Origin: JBFMFH01 sp040752275
GTDB taxonomy: Bacteria > Acidobacteriota > Vicinamibacteria > Vicinamibacterales > JAKQTR01
Reading direction: 5' to 3'
Length of the DNA stretch: 64,000 nt
Assembly: GCA_040752275.1 (NCBI GenBank)
Contig: JBFMFH010000051.1
Coordinates: 42,372-106,371, forward strand
In this document: piece by piece, positions 8,071-19,655 of the stretch
How the letters are laid out: every line of letters starts with the position of its first letter
Position numbering within the stretch: the stretch's first letter is position 1
Program-made: the position numbers and the translations under genes
Notes under the pieces: generated by a model
Databases searched by the model: none
Seen by the model: the letters and a program-made list of their open reading frames with translations, nothing else
What the model was told of the DNA's origin: nothing

Positions 8071-10096
8071 CATATCGATCGAACCACGCCAGATACCGCT
8101 CGTACCGATCCCGCTGATAGCTGGGAATCGTCAGGCCGTGGAACTGGCCCGGGTAGATGACGAGCTGCGTGTCGACCCCGAGGCTCCGCAGCGCCTGGTA
8201 CATCTGCTCGCCGCCGGCGAGCGGGACGTTGAAGTCCTTCTCTCCGCCCATGAAGAGCGTCGGCGTCTTGATGCGGTCCGCGTGCCAGAACGGGTAGGAG
8301 AGCTTGATGTACAGATCCTGCGCCTTCCACGGGTGGCCGACCTCGATATCCCACTGCACGATGTACTGGTCGAGTCCGTACATGCTCGACTGCAGCGCAC
8401 TGCCGGCACCCGAGACGGCGCCCTTGAAACGGGTGTCCGTCGCGATGGTGTAGTCGGTCAGAATCCCGCCGTAGCTCCAGCCCCCGATGCCCAGCCGATC
8501 CGGATCGGCGATGCCCATCGCGATGGCCTGGTCCACCGCGCCGAGAAGATCCACGACCTCCTTGTTGCCCCAATCGGCGTAGATCGCCTTCTGGTACGCC
8601 TCGCCCCGGCCCGAGCTGCCGCGGTAGTTGATGGCCAGCACGACGTACCCGTTGGCTGCGAAGAACTCCCGCTGGAAGTCGAACGAATGGTCGTCCTGCC
8701 CGTTCGGCCCGCCATGGATGACGAGGAGCGTCGGATACTTCGTGCCCGCCGTGTAGGACGGCGGCTTCACCATCAGTCCGTGCACCTCGGTCCCGTCCTT
8801 GCTCCTCGACGAGAAATCCTCGGTCGTCCCGAGCTGCAGTTCGGCGAGCAACGCATCGTTGTGGGTGGTGAGCTTGCGGAGCTTGCCGCCTTCCAGCACG
8901 TGGACTTCGGACACTTCCGTGGCCGACTCCGACAGCAGTGTCATGGCTCCGTCGGCGCCCAGCGAGAGGCTCGAATACACGCGCTTGCCCTCGGCCACTC
9001 TCTCGACGGGGCCGCCCTCCGTCGTCGTCTTCCCGACGTAGGTGATGCGGTCGTCGTCCACGGTGAAGTACAGGCTCTTGCCGTCGGCCGACCAGCTCAC
9101 CCGGCCCGAGACCGGCCGGTCGAGCTTCGCCGTCAGGACGCGGGCCTGGCCGCCCGCTGCCGGGACGATGGCAACTCTGGCGATGTCGTACGCGAGGTAC
9201 TTGGTCTCGTCGCCCTGGAAGTACGCAATCCACCGGCCGTCCGGGCTCCAGGACGGCCGGCCCGTGTTGGCGCCTGCGAAGCTCGTGAGCTGCACCGGCT
9301 CCGCGCCCGGCTTCGCATCGACGACATACACGTGGGAGTCCTCGTTCCGATCGGGATCCTGCCCGACCCGTCGGCTGACGAAGGCCATGCGCCGGCCGTC
9401 GGGTGACCAGGACGGCGAGGAGTCGTTGAACTCACCCTTTGTGATCTGCTCAGCCTTCTTCGCGGCGATGTCGTAGATCCAGACGTGCGAGTAGAAGCGC
9501 TTGAGATAGCCGCTCCGGTCCTGCTTGAAATGGTACCGGTCGATGACGATGGGCGGCGCTGTCTTCCGCTTCCAACCCTCCATCTTCTCCGGTTCGTCGG
9601 CGGGATCCTGGTCGTCCTGCACGAAGACCAGTCGCGTGCTGTCGGGCGACCACGAGTAATCGCTGACGCCGCCCTTGATCTCGGTGAGCTGCTGCGCTTC
9701 GCCGCCGCTGCGGTTGAGGAGCCAGACCTGCGCGCCGAGCTTCTTGGCGTCTTCGTCCCCGCGGCTGGCGAGGAAGGCCAGGTACTTGCCGTCCGGGCTC
9801 CAGCGGGGCGAGCTTTCGCTGTCGGGGCTGAACGTGAGCTGGATGTCCTGGGTGCCGTCGAAGCTGACCATCCAGATATCGGTGTTGCGCTTGTCCTTCT
9901 CGACGTCCGTGCTGCCCAACGTGTAGGCGATCCATGCGCCGTCCGGGGAGCGCTGGGGATCGCCGACCGTCTTGATCTTGAAGAGATCGTCGATCGTAAT
10001 CGGACGTCTCGCCGTCTGGGCGGACGCGGGCACCGCCCCGACACAGAGGGCCAGCGCCACGACTATCGCAACGACCGGAATCGGAATTCTGCGCAT
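8051..10096 (-). CDS. S9 family prolyl oligopeptidase-like peptidase
   Basis: This 681-residue protein has a signal peptide ending near PASAQ, so it is periplasmic. A beta-propeller of repeated PD40-like motifs (RSPDGAWIAY, WSPDGKYLAF, WSPDGRRMAF) fills about residues 40-400. The C-terminal alpha/beta-hydrolase domain carries the nucleophile Ser541 in GGWSYGG and the catalytic His in GQFHGL near the end. Acylaminoacyl- or dipeptidyl-peptidase activity is expected. Specificity cannot be read from sequence. The catalytic domain has the HGGPNGQ oxyanion-region motif. A short AAAGG precedes the ATG. The gene runs convergent to, and overlaps, pepP. Confidence 0.93.
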   Translation of the reverse strand: MRRIPIPVVAIVVALALCVGAVPASAQTARRPITIDDLFKIKTVGDPQRSPDGAWIAYTLGSTDVEKDKRNTDIWMVSFDGTQDIQLTFSPDSESSPRWSPDGKYLAFLASRGDEDAKKLGAQVWLLNRSGGEAQQLTEIKGGVSDYSWSPDSTRLVFVQDDQDPADEPEKMEGWKRKTAPPIVIDRYHFKQDRSGYLKRFYSHVWIYDIAAKKAEQITKGEFNDSSPSWSPDGRRMAFVSRRVGQDPDRNEDSHVYVVDAKPGAEPVQLTSFAGANTGRPSWSPDGRWIAYFQGDETKYLAYDIARVAIVPAAGGQARVLTAKLDRPVSGRVSWSADGKSLYFTVDDDRITYVGKTTTEGGPVERVAEGKRVYSSLSLGADGAMTLLSESATEVSEVHVLEGGKLRKLTTHNDALLAELQLGTTEDFSSRSKDGTEVHGLMVKPPSYTAGTKYPTLLVIHGGPNGQDDHSFDFQREFFAANGYVVLAINYRGSSGRGEAYQKAIYADWGNKEVVDLLGAVDQAIAMGIADPDRLGIGGWSYGGILTDYTIATDTRFKGAVSGAGSALQSSMYGLDQYIVQWDIEVGHPWKAQDLYIKLSYPFWHADRIKTPTLFMGGEKDFNVPLAGGEQMYQALRSLGVDTQLVIYPGQFHGLTIPSYQRDRYERYLAWFDRYVKGEKK

Positions 10097-10141
10097 GATG
10101 GACCTTTCATGGATGAGTTCAGACCTGGCCCGGTCGCGCGA

Positions 10142-13100
10142 TCAGCGCGACTCGGCCTCTCCTGTATTCTGTCTCCTGTCTCCTGTCTTCTGAAAGCCGG
10201 CGTCCAACGGTGCCTGCCGCACGACCTGGATCACCCTCGTGCCATGGGCGGGCAGCGTGATTGGCTCGCTCAGCCCCTCGATGCGCAAGTATGGCAACGT
10301 ACTTGCGCCCTCGGGACTGAGTGCTGAGCGAGCGGATCCGACCACGTTCGGCGGGAACGAATCGCGGCCGTCATTGCGAGTCGAGGCACTCAGCGGAACA
10401 GTGAAGCGGCCGTCGCGGTCCTGACCGAGCAGCGCGGACACCATTGGTCCCGGGTGCAACCGCACTACCGCCTGTGAGTCCGAGGCGTTGTAGAGCCGCG
10501 CGGTGATCGCTCCGCCCTCCTCCCGCAGCGACGACACCACCACCGACGCGCCCTGGATGGTGAACGGTGGGCGGATCGGAGGAACGGAATTGTCCGAGAT
10601 GAAGGCCACGAGCGGGTAGTCCTGCTCGGCCCCCATTCGCCACAGCTCGACCGGGTCGAACGCCCCGTGCGGCCGCACGGCGAACCTGAACGACAGGGGG
10701 CCGCTCTGGTCGGCCTTGAAGTTCGTGTGCCAGTAGTTGTTCAGCAGGTACGCATAGAGCGTGGCGCCGGGCGAGACCCGCTCGCGCCAGGCACGCGTCC
10801 CCGAATCGTGGATGCGCTCATCCGTGATGGCCCCGAGTTCGATGAGCGGGGCGTCCTGCGACACGAGCGAGAGGCCGAGGCTGTCGTTCGAGACGTCGAC
10901 GGCACTGTGCGCGCCGATGAAGTCGCGGCACGAGCCCGGCAACTGGTCACGGCCGATCTCGACCAGCGCCTCGCCCAGATCGACGCGCGTCACGCCCCCT
11001 GGTACCCGGAGCGGGAACGCGACGTGGGCGCTCTCCTTGGCGCGCACCCGTGCCTTGTCGAGGTCGAGCTGGACCCAGAAGACGTCGGTGCTGGCAACCA
11101 TCCGGATGCGCAGGGTGGAGGCCGTCGTGCCCGGGAATGCCCCGTCGAGCCGGACGGTGGCGACGATCGGGCCCGCATCTTCGATGGTGAGACGCCCGAG
11201 GCTGCCGCCGACCGCTTCGCCGGGATCGCGGCCGGGCACGTACAGGTAGCGGAAGAGCCCCGGATCTCCGGACACGAACTCGTGGCCGTCGGCGCCCGCC
11301 CATCTGAGGCTGGTGACGGCACCTCTCTCTTCATCAAGGGTCAGGCCCAGGCGGCTGTTGTCGACGACAGCCCCATCCACGCGGACCGGCTGGCGGGGCA
11401 GCCCTGGCTTCCCCGACCGAACCCGCAGGCGGACCGAGCGAAACGGCATCAGGCGGTCGACCCAGACCGCGAGGGTGCCGTCCGAGAGGCGCTGGGACGG
11501 GAGCACCTCGTTTCCGGCCAGGACACGGTCTCCCGCCGTGGACCACGCGGCCGGGAGCAGGACGAGGCCCGAGCGCTGCCACGACAGCGTGTTGATGACG
11601 TCGATGCCCGTGCCCGTCCACTCGATCCGCGGCGTGGCCCCCTCCAGCAGCGCGCGCGTCTGGCGGCTGGCCTGGACGGCGAACTGACGCTTGTACTCCC
11701 ACTGCGCCATCACGTCCGGCCTGTCCGGCTGGCTGATGCTGTCGGCCGCGCCCCAGGTGTGCTCGTGCCAGAGCAGGATGTTGCGCCAGGCCTCGGCACG
11801 CCTGTCCGGCGGCAGCCGGATCCCGGCGAGCACTGAGAGACGCTCTGCCTGTGCGAGGCGCCTGGCGGCGCCGCGCACGGCTGTCTCCTCGGCCGCGCTC
11901 GAAAGAGCCCCGTCCTCCCAGTACGGCGTCATGTCGCCCGCCATCTCGGGCAGGTCCCGGCCGTGGCGGCGCTCGAACTCCGCGAACAGGGACTCGGTCG
12001 TGTCGATGACGAGGCGCGGCGTCTCGAATCGCTCGTTCCACGCCCGCACGAAGTCAGGCAGGTCCGGATCGACCGGGCCGTTGTCACCACGGATCGTGTA
12101 ACGAACCTGCACGAGGTCGTACGGGTAGGCGTTCGCAGTCAGCGCGCGCGCGTACTCGAGGATGGCATCCCGGCCGCGGTCCGACACGTGCCCGACGTTG
12201 AGACCGTGAAACCACGAGTACCCGCGCCCGGCCATCCAGAAGAGCAGGCGCTCTTCGCCGGACTGGGAGACCCACCAGAACGGCCAGTCGCCCAACGCCT
12301 TCAGCGTGGCGCCGATCCGATCGCCCCCATCCGGGAGGCCGGGCATGTAGTTGGGACCGCTGCTGAAGTAGCGGACGCCGGATTCGGCCAGAGCCGCCAC
12401 CACCGTCCAGCTCAGGCCGGGGACGTCGGTGTGCATGACCGAACGGATGGGGTCGAACCCGTATTCCGCCTGCAGCCGCCTTGCCGCCATCGTCCAGGCG
12501 CGCAACTCCTCCGGCGTGGCCAGGCCGGTCAGGATGCTCGCGTAGTTGGCTTGAAGGCCGATGGTGCCGTTCTTCACGGCGGCGATGAAGGCCCGGCGCT
12601 GATCCGGACTGGCCTGGGCCAGGTAGCTCTCGACGGACCACAGACCCTCGACGTTCCACTTGAAGCGCGCGCCGGCCGGATAGTCGGCCGTCCTCAGCCC
12701 GAGGCCGACGGCATCCTCGAGGTTCTTCCACTGCTTGCGCTCGACCTCTGGCTGCGGGTCCGAGTAACCGATGTCCACGTGGGAGTGCGGCAGCAGGTGC
12801 AGCTCGCGGCGCTGGACCGGTGTGAGGGCCAGCTGGCCGTCGAAGGTCACCGCACCGCCGAGCTCGACGCGCACCGGCAGGTTCATCTCCTCGTTCGGGC
12901 CGGCCGGCACCAGGAGGCCAGAGTGCCCTGTGTCGACCTGGCCGCTCCACAGCACCCGATCGCCCGTGCGCACTACTACGGGCGCGTCTTCGCCGATGTG
13001 GCTGATCTCCACGCGGATGGCGCGCCGGCCGCCGGCGAGTACGGCCTCCTCCGCACCTACTCTCGTCCCTTCCCGCACGGGCTCCTGCGGCCCGAGGTAG

Positions 13101-13645
13101 TAGTCCTGGGTGTTCGCGGCCTCACCGACGACGCGGAACCGGGGCGCACCGGTGCCGAAGAACGAACGCGGCGCGGTGAGCCACATGAAACCGAAGAGCT
13201 CGTTGAAGGTACCGACCCTGGTTGCCTTGAACGAGAGCGCCGAGCCGCTGGCGCCGAAGACAGTCCACTCCCGATCCGCCGTCGTCTTGCCGGAGGTGAA
13301 CGTCGCGCACGCCTGGCCGTTGGCGAAGAAGGAGAAGCGGTGGGCCCCGTAGCCGGACGCGGTGCCTGCGTGCCAGAGATACGTGACCGGCGTTTCGGGG
13401 GGGCCGTCAGGGACCGGCTCGCCTTCCCACTCGACAGCCATCTCCCCGTCGGTCGTGCGGCTCAGCAGCGTACGTGTCTGGCCGGGATAGGCCCAGCGAT
13501 ACATGATCCAGTTGCCGGAGATGGTCCGGACGTACCCCTGGAGCCACGCGTCCGGCAGGCGAAGCGGGCCGCGCCCTTGTTCCCGCGCGAACGGCGCGGG
13601 CGCTGCAAGGGCCAGAACAACCGCGAGCAACAGCGTGCGGGACAT
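10142..13645 (-). CDS. Secreted glycoside hydrolase family 38-like protein (alpha-mannosidase type)
   Basis: This 1167-residue protein starts with a signal peptide (about residues 1-20). The GH38 catalytic region begins with LLPHSHVDIGYS, where His289 and Asp291 correspond to metal ligands. It continues to MHTDVPGLSW, where Asp407 sits at the expected nucleophile position. The N-terminal 270 residues and the long C-terminal half are beta-rich, as in alpha-mannosidases. Substrate is unknown; hydrolysis of alpha-mannosides or related glycans is inferred. Its last residues (QKTGDRRQNTGEAESR) are encoded by a heptanucleotide repeat, and the same repeat lies directly upstream of its start. The extreme C-terminus is therefore probably not functional protein. 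Confidence 0.85.
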   Translation of the reverse strand: MSRTLLLAVVLALAAPAPFAREQGRGPLRLPDAWLQGYVRTISGNWIMYRWAYPGQTRTLLSRTTDGEMAVEWEGEPVPDGPPETPVTYLWHAGTASGYGAHRFSFFANGQACATFTSGKTTADREWTVFGASGSALSFKATRVGTFNELFGFMWLTAPRSFFGTGAPRFRVVGEAANTQDYYLGPQEPVREGTRVGAEEAVLAGGRRAIRVEISHIGEDAPVVVRTGDRVLWSGQVDTGHSGLLVPAGPNEEMNLPVRVELGGAVTFDGQLALTPVQRRELHLLPHSHVDIGYSDPQPEVERKQWKNLEDAVGLGLRTADYPAGARFKWNVEGLWSVESYLAQASPDQRRAFIAAVKNGTIGLQANYASILTGLATPEELRAWTMAARRLQAEYGFDPIRSVMHTDVPGLSWTVVAALAESGVRYFSSGPNYMPGLPDGGDRIGATLKALGDWPFWWVSQSGEERLLFWMAGRGYSWFHGLNVGHVSDRGRDAILEYARALTANAYPYDLVQVRYTIRGDNGPVDPDLPDFVRAWNERFETPRLVIDTTESLFAEFERRHGRDLPEMAGDMTPYWEDGALSSAAEETAVRGAARRLAQAERLSVLAGIRLPPDRRAEAWRNILLWHEHTWGAADSISQPDRPDVMAQWEYKRQFAVQASRQTRALLEGATPRIEWTGTGIDVINTLSWQRSGLVLLPAAWSTAGDRVLAGNEVLPSQRLSDGTLAVWVDRLMPFRSVRLRVRSGKPGLPRQPVRVDGAVVDNSRLGLTLDEERGAVTSLRWAGADGHEFVSGDPGLFRYLYVPGRDPGEAVGGSLGRLTIEDAGPIVATVRLDGAFPGTTASTLRIRMVASTDVFWVQLDLDKARVRAKESAHVAFPLRVPGGVTRVDLGEALVEIGRDQLPGSCRDFIGAHSAVDVSNDSLGLSLVSQDAPLIELGAITDERIHDSGTRAWRERVSPGATLYAYLLNNYWHTNFKADQSGPLSFRFAVRPHGAFDPVELWRMGAEQDYPLVAFISDNSVPPIRPPFTIQGASVVVSSLREEGGAITARLYNASDSQAVVRLHPGPMVSALLGQDRDGRFTVPLSASTRNDGRDSFPPNVVGSARSALSPEGASTLPYLRIEGLSEPITLPAHGTRVIQVVRQAPLDAGFQKTGDRRQNTGEAESR
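10159..10193 (-). repeat. Heptanucleotide tandem repeat, ACAGRAK family, copy 1
   Basis: On the minus strand about five consecutive 7-base units of the type agacagg/agacaga/atacagg are readable. They lie inside the last codons of the GH38-like gene. This is the same unit family as at 13655-13710, 38043-38065 and inside the DPP IV-type gene. Confidence 0.8.
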
Positions 13646-13654
13646 CGGTAGGAG

Positions 13655-13710
13655 GCAGGAGACAGGAGACAGAATACAGAAGACAGGAGACAGAATACAG
13701 AAGACAGGAG
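13655..13710 (+). repeat. Heptanucleotide tandem repeat, ACAGRAK family, copy 2 (eight units)
   Basis: Eight successive 7-mers are present: gcaggag, acaggag, acagaat, acagaag, acaggag, acagaat, acagaag, acaggag. The higher-order period is 21 bases. The array lies ten bases upstream of the GH38-like start codon, where its promoter or leader would be expected. Confidence 0.9.
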
Positions 13711-13744
13711 GTGGAAGCTCGGAGGCTCAGGGCATTGGCAGGCC

Positions 13745-13800
13745 GTTGGTAGGCCCCGGGGCCTTCTTGGGGGGGCCGTAGCCGGTGGCGAAGGCCCCAG
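13745..13800 (+). repeat. Palindromic REP-like element
   Basis: The perfect palindrome GGCCCCGGGGCC at 13752-13763 is followed by ccgtagccggtggcgaaggc at 13776-13795. The CCGTAG...GCGAAGGC pattern recurs at 19555-19598 and, in degenerate form, twice at 39256-39339. This suggests a small dispersed palindromic repeat family. Confidence 0.5.
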
Positions 13801-13885
13801 CCCTGGGCTTCTGCTCAGAGTGGACAGCCACCATCCCGTCCGGACACAATCTCACCCGTCGCGTCGGCGCCTCCAGGGAGGGATC

Positions 13886-15418
13886 ATGAGAACGTCCAGG
13901 ATCGCACTCGTCGTCTCCGTCACCCTGCTGTCAGGTTGCACGGCCCAAGTGCCGGAACAGGCCGGGCCCAAGAAGATCAGGCTGGCCGTGGCCACCTTCT
14001 CGCACGAAACGTGCACGTTCTGCCCCGATCCGACCGGCATTGCCGAGTGGGAGTTCTACGGGCCGCCAGTCAAGGGCGACGATGTCCTTCGCGAGGGCGG
14101 ATACATCGGTGGATTCGTGAACGCCGTGCGTGAGTACGACGGCGTCGAGGTCGAGGGTATCCTGTCGCCCCGCGATTCGAAGGGCGGGTCGTCCGGGAGC
14201 TGGGTCACGCTCGAGGCGTTCGACAAGTACGCCAACGGGATCGCCAGCGACATCAAGGCCACCGGCCCGTACGACGGTGTGTTCCTCGCGCTGCACGGCG
14301 CCATGGCGGTCAAGGAGGTGCCGAGGCCCGAGGCCGAGATCGCGCGTCGGGTTCGGGCGGTCGTGGGCCCGGCGGTGCCCATCATGGTCACGCTCGACCT
14401 GCACGCCAACGAGGATCACGAGCTGCTGGACGCCTCCGATGGCGTGTTCATCACCAAACGCTACCCGCACTACGACGCCGCGCTCCAGGGCGAGCGCGCA
14501 GCGCGCGTGATGATGCGCGTCATCAAGGGCACGTTCAAGCCCACGAAGGCCACGCGCAAACCCGGCGTCCTCACCCCGAGCGTGTATCAGGGCACCGGCT
14601 CGTCGCCGTCGATGGAGATCATGGAGCGCGCCAGGGTGTGGGAGGAACGCTCGCCAGACACGTACGTATCGGTGGCGTACGGATTCGCCTACGCGGACGT
14701 GACGGACATCGGCGCGACGGTCATGGTCGTAACCAACAATGACCAGGCGCTCGCCGACAGAATCGCCCAGGACATGTCGGACTTCATCTGGAAGAAGCGG
14801 GAGGACTTCGCGGGCAAGACGCTGCCGAAGGTCAAGGAGGGCGTCACCCAGGCCATCGCTGCCGCCAGGGCTGGCAAGGTGCCCGTTATCGTGGCCGACC
14901 ACTCCGACCGGACCGGGAACTCGAGCCAGATCCTCGAGGAGATGATCCGGCAGAAGGCCAGCAGGCTCTGCGTGGCGACCATCAGGGACGAGAAGGCCAT
15001 TGAGGCCATCAAGGCAGGGTCGAAGGTCGGCGATCGGGTGCAGACGAACGTGGGGGGATGGGCCGACGGATTCGCGGGGCGGCCCGTGCACATCGATGGG
15101 ACGCTCGAGTACCTCGACAAGTACCGGCAGCACGACACCGTCGCGATCGTGAAGTTCGGCGGCGAGAACCGCCTCATTCTGACGCCGGTGCTGCACCAGG
15201 TGACGGACCCTGGGATCCTGGCGGACCTGAAGATCCCGCTCGAGGCCTGCGACATGATCCTGATCAAGTCGCGCGTGCACTTCTGGCGCGGCTTCGTCGA
15301 AGACGGCCTCGCCAAGGCCGTCGTCGTCATCGATGCGCCAGGCCTCGGGCCTGCGGATGTGTCGGCGATTCCCTACGAGAACGCGTCGCGAGACATCTAT
15401 CCGATCGTGAGGAAGTAG
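13886..15418 (+). CDS. M81 family metallopeptidase (MlrC-like), lipoprotein
   Basis: The 510-residue protein begins with a lipoprotein signal ending in LLSGC (Cys18), so it is membrane-anchored on the periplasmic side. The start is chosen at 13886 because GGGAGGGATC precedes it and the signal begins there; an in-frame ATG at 13820 gives a non-signal extension. Family residues are all present with MlrC-like spacing: Glu41 in SHET, His137 in LHGAM, zinc ligands Asp171 and His173 in DLHAN, and His195 in PHYD. MlrC linearises or degrades microcystin-derived peptides, but most relatives act on unknown peptides or cyclic amides. Its TAG stop lies inside a heptanucleotide repeat. Confidence 0.9.
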   Translation: MRTSRIALVVSVTLLSGCTAQVPEQAGPKKIRLAVATFSHETCTFCPDPTGIAEWEFYGPPVKGDDVLREGGYIGGFVNAVREYDGVEVEGILSPRDSKGGSSGSWVTLEAFDKYANGIASDIKATGPYDGVFLALHGAMAVKEVPRPEAEIARRVRAVVGPAVPIMVTLDLHANEDHELLDASDGVFITKRYPHYDAALQGERAARVMMRVIKGTFKPTKATRKPGVLTPSVYQGTGSSPSMEIMERARVWEERSPDTYVSVAYGFAYADVTDIGATVMVVTNNDQALADRIAQDMSDFIWKKREDFAGKTLPKVKEGVTQAIAAARAGKVPVIVADHSDRTGNSSQILEEMIRQKASRLCVATIRDEKAIEAIKAGSKVGDRVQTNVGGWADGFAGRPVHIDGTLEYLDKYRQHDTVAIVKFGGENRLILTPVLHQVTDPGILADLKIPLEACDMILIKSRVHFWRGFVEDGLAKAVVVIDAPGLGPADVSAIPYENASRDIYPIVRK

Positions 15419-15470
15419 ACAGCAGACAGTAGTGGTAGGCAGTAGGCAGTAGGCAGTAGACAGTAGAGAC
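15416..15470 (+). repeat. Heptanucleotide tandem repeat, TAGGCAG family
   Basis: The units are tagacag, cagacag, a degenerate unit, then taggcag three times, tagacag and tagagac. The array begins with the stop codon of the M81 gene, so repeat and gene end coincide. Confidence 0.85.
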
Positions 15471-15623
15471 GATAACGGACGGCCGATCGAGCGCCGAGTG
15501 CGCGACGGGCGAGGCGCGCATCCGGCCCGGGTCGCCGGAGAGGCGCCGGCCCAGGGCCGTCGCGCGGCCGACCACAGGCGAAGGCAGCCCGGGGGTGAGC
15601 GGCTGCGTGGAGGTCTGCGCCCG

Positions 15624-16646
15624 ATGCTCAGTCAACAGCTCTCGACATATTCGTCGCGCGTGCGTCTGCTCCTTGGCATCGTCGCTGCCTCGGCCTTGGT
15701 CGGGTCGCCGCAGTCGGCATTCCATGCCCAGGATCGTCCCCTCCTCCGCTTCGGGATGGTGACCGACGTCCATTACGCCGACATCGATGACGTCGGCAAC
15801 CGCCACTACCGTGAGGCAGCGGACCGGTTGGCGGAGTTCGTCCGAGTGATGAACCAGGCGCAGGTGGACTTCGTCATTGAGCTGGGCGACTTCAAGGACC
15901 AGGACCGGACGCCTGACGAAACGCGCACGCTCGGTTACCTCCGCCACATCGAGTCGGTGTTTGCCGTTTTCGATGGCCCGCGCTTCCACGTCCTGGGCAA
16001 CCACGACCTGGACAGCATCACGAAAGAGCAGTTTCGATTCGTGGCGCCAAACGTGACCTGGATGGTGCGCGGTGACAAGCGGGTCCTCGGGCCGTCTTGG
16101 CGGATCACCACCCCGACCAGGACATATGACTTCCCCGCGCTGTCGTGGACGGTTCGGCGGAGGATCCGGATCGTGATGCTGGACGCCAATTACAAGTCGG
16201 ACGGGGGCGGCTACAGCCGCGGCAACTTCGAGTGGGCGGACACGAACGTCGGCTGGGAGCAGATCCAACGCCTCGAGCTGGCGCTCGCGCAGTCCGACAT
16301 GCCGGCCATCGTCTTCGTCCATCAGCAGCTCGACGGCGAGGGGCCGTACTACGTGAAGGACGCCGCAGACGTCCGGAAGGTGCTGGAAGAGTCCGGCAAG
16401 GTGCTCGCGGTTTTCCAGGGCCACCGCCACGAAGGCGCGTTCAGCGTCATCAACGGCATTCCCTACTACACGCTCCGGGCCCTCGTCGAAGGGCCGGGCA
16501 ACGCGTTTGCGCTGGTGACCGTCGACCCGGACTCCTCCGTCTGGGTGACCGGTTACGGCCGTGCCGAATCGAGAGGGTTCCGCTCCACCGCACTCGACGC
16601 GTACGCCGTCGCCGCTCGGCGCCCACGGTCTGCTGGCGCCGGCTGA
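15624..16646 (+). CDS. Secreted calcineurin-like metallophosphoesterase
   Basis: The 340-residue protein carries an export signal (LLLGIVAASALV...SAFHAQ). The calcineurin-like core has MVTDVHYAD (first metal site), ELGDFKD, VLGNHDLDS (GNHD motif), and FVHQQL and FQGHRHEG (histidine ligands). A dinuclear metal-dependent phosphodiesterase or phosphatase is expected; the overall pattern resembles ADP-ribose/CDP-alcohol phosphodiesterase-like and alkaline-phosphatase-like members. The ATG at 15624 is chosen because GGAGG sits ten bases upstream and the signal peptide starts there. The longer frame from 15498 has no support. No operon partner is evident. Confidence 0.87.
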   Translation: MLSQQLSTYSSRVRLLLGIVAASALVGSPQSAFHAQDRPLLRFGMVTDVHYADIDDVGNRHYREAADRLAEFVRVMNQAQVDFVIELGDFKDQDRTPDETRTLGYLRHIESVFAVFDGPRFHVLGNHDLDSITKEQFRFVAPNVTWMVRGDKRVLGPSWRITTPTRTYDFPALSWTVRRRIRIVMLDANYKSDGGGYSRGNFEWADTNVGWEQIQRLELALAQSDMPAIVFVHQQLDGEGPYYVKDAADVRKVLEESGKVLAVFQGHRHEGAFSVINGIPYYTLRALVEGPGNAFALVTVDPDSSVWVTGYGRAESRGFRSTALDAYAVAARRPRSAGAG

Positions 16647-16750
16647 CTCCGGAGTGAAGCGGCAGCAGCGGAAGCTCCTCGTGCGGCTCGCCACGATTCG
16701 CCGTCGCCGCCGTGCCGAGCTGCTCCCGAAAGCCCATGACCAACTCGCGA

Positions 16751-17011
16751 TTACTGGGCGTACGCCCGGACCTGCAGATCGGGCACGCGGCGATAGTACT
16801 CGACGTCGCGCGTCACGACGGGCATCCCGTAGGCGAGGGCGGTTGCGGCAATCCAGAGGTCGTTGGTGCCGATGAGCGAGCCGTTCCCCTGGAGATGACG
16901 GAACACCCGGCCGTACTGCCAGCTCACCTCGGGGCTGCAGGCCAGGATGTGGAATGGCGCCAAGAACTCCTCCCACCGCGCGCGGTCGGAAAGGGAGAGG
17001 CCGGCCAGCGG
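16751..17011 (-). pseudogene. VapC/PIN-domain toxin remnant, 5'-truncated
   Basis: The frame between stops encodes about 86 residues ending in GTNDLWIAATALAYGMPVVT and RDVEYYRRVPDL. This is the classic second half of a PIN domain (third and fourth acidic positions, the NDLWIAA helix and VTRD strand). The first half, with the initial Asp and central Glu, is missing. A TGA at 17012-17014 closes the frame upstream, and no plausible start with a ribosome binding site is seen; the only in-frame start-like codon is a TTG at 16963. No VapB-like antitoxin gene is adjacent. The remaining 16647-17138 gap holds nothing else I can name. Confidence 0.75.
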
Positions 17012-17138
17012 TCAACAACTCGATGGGCCGCAGGGTTGTACGCCAGGCTGCAGGACCAGGCACAATAGCTGCTGAATGCCTCCACCCCAACGCAACTCGG
17101 GCCGGCCGGAGCACGGGAGGGCGGGGTCAGGCCGCCGA

Positions 17139-19322
<2,184 letters not shown>

Positions 19323-19655
19323 CGCTGGCAGGGAAGAGCGGGCACGGGACAGCCGGACGCGTGGGTGACGGTTGCTGCGGGCTGAGCCGTCCCGCTCGCG
19401 GTCCCGCTCGCCCGCCATCGCCCTCTGGGCTTCGGCGCGGCAGGCGCTGCGCCGGCCGGGCATGCGCAACAGACTTGCCCCGCGGTGGGTGCTGTGACCC
19501 CACGCGTGTCGCCCCCTCACGGCGCGTTTTGCAGACTGCCGCCGTCGGCGCTGGGTCGCCGTAGCTCGGCATGCCCGAGTCGAGCGAAGGCGGCTCGGCT
19601 CAAGGGCCCGCTCGGTGACGGCTCAGCCCTCCGCTGCCGCACTCGACAACGCCAC
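19323..19655. other. Intergenic gap with a REP-like element
   Basis: No coding region is supported between recD2 and msrA. At 19555-19598 the motif CCGTAGCTCGGC is followed by GAGCGAAGGCGG, a copy of the CCGTAG...GCGAAGGC element also seen at 13776-13795. Nothing else is recognised. Confidence 0.45.

Noticed and set aside
13655..13710. CRISPR-like array
   Set aside because: Units are only 7 bases, directly adjacent, with no spacers and no cas genes.
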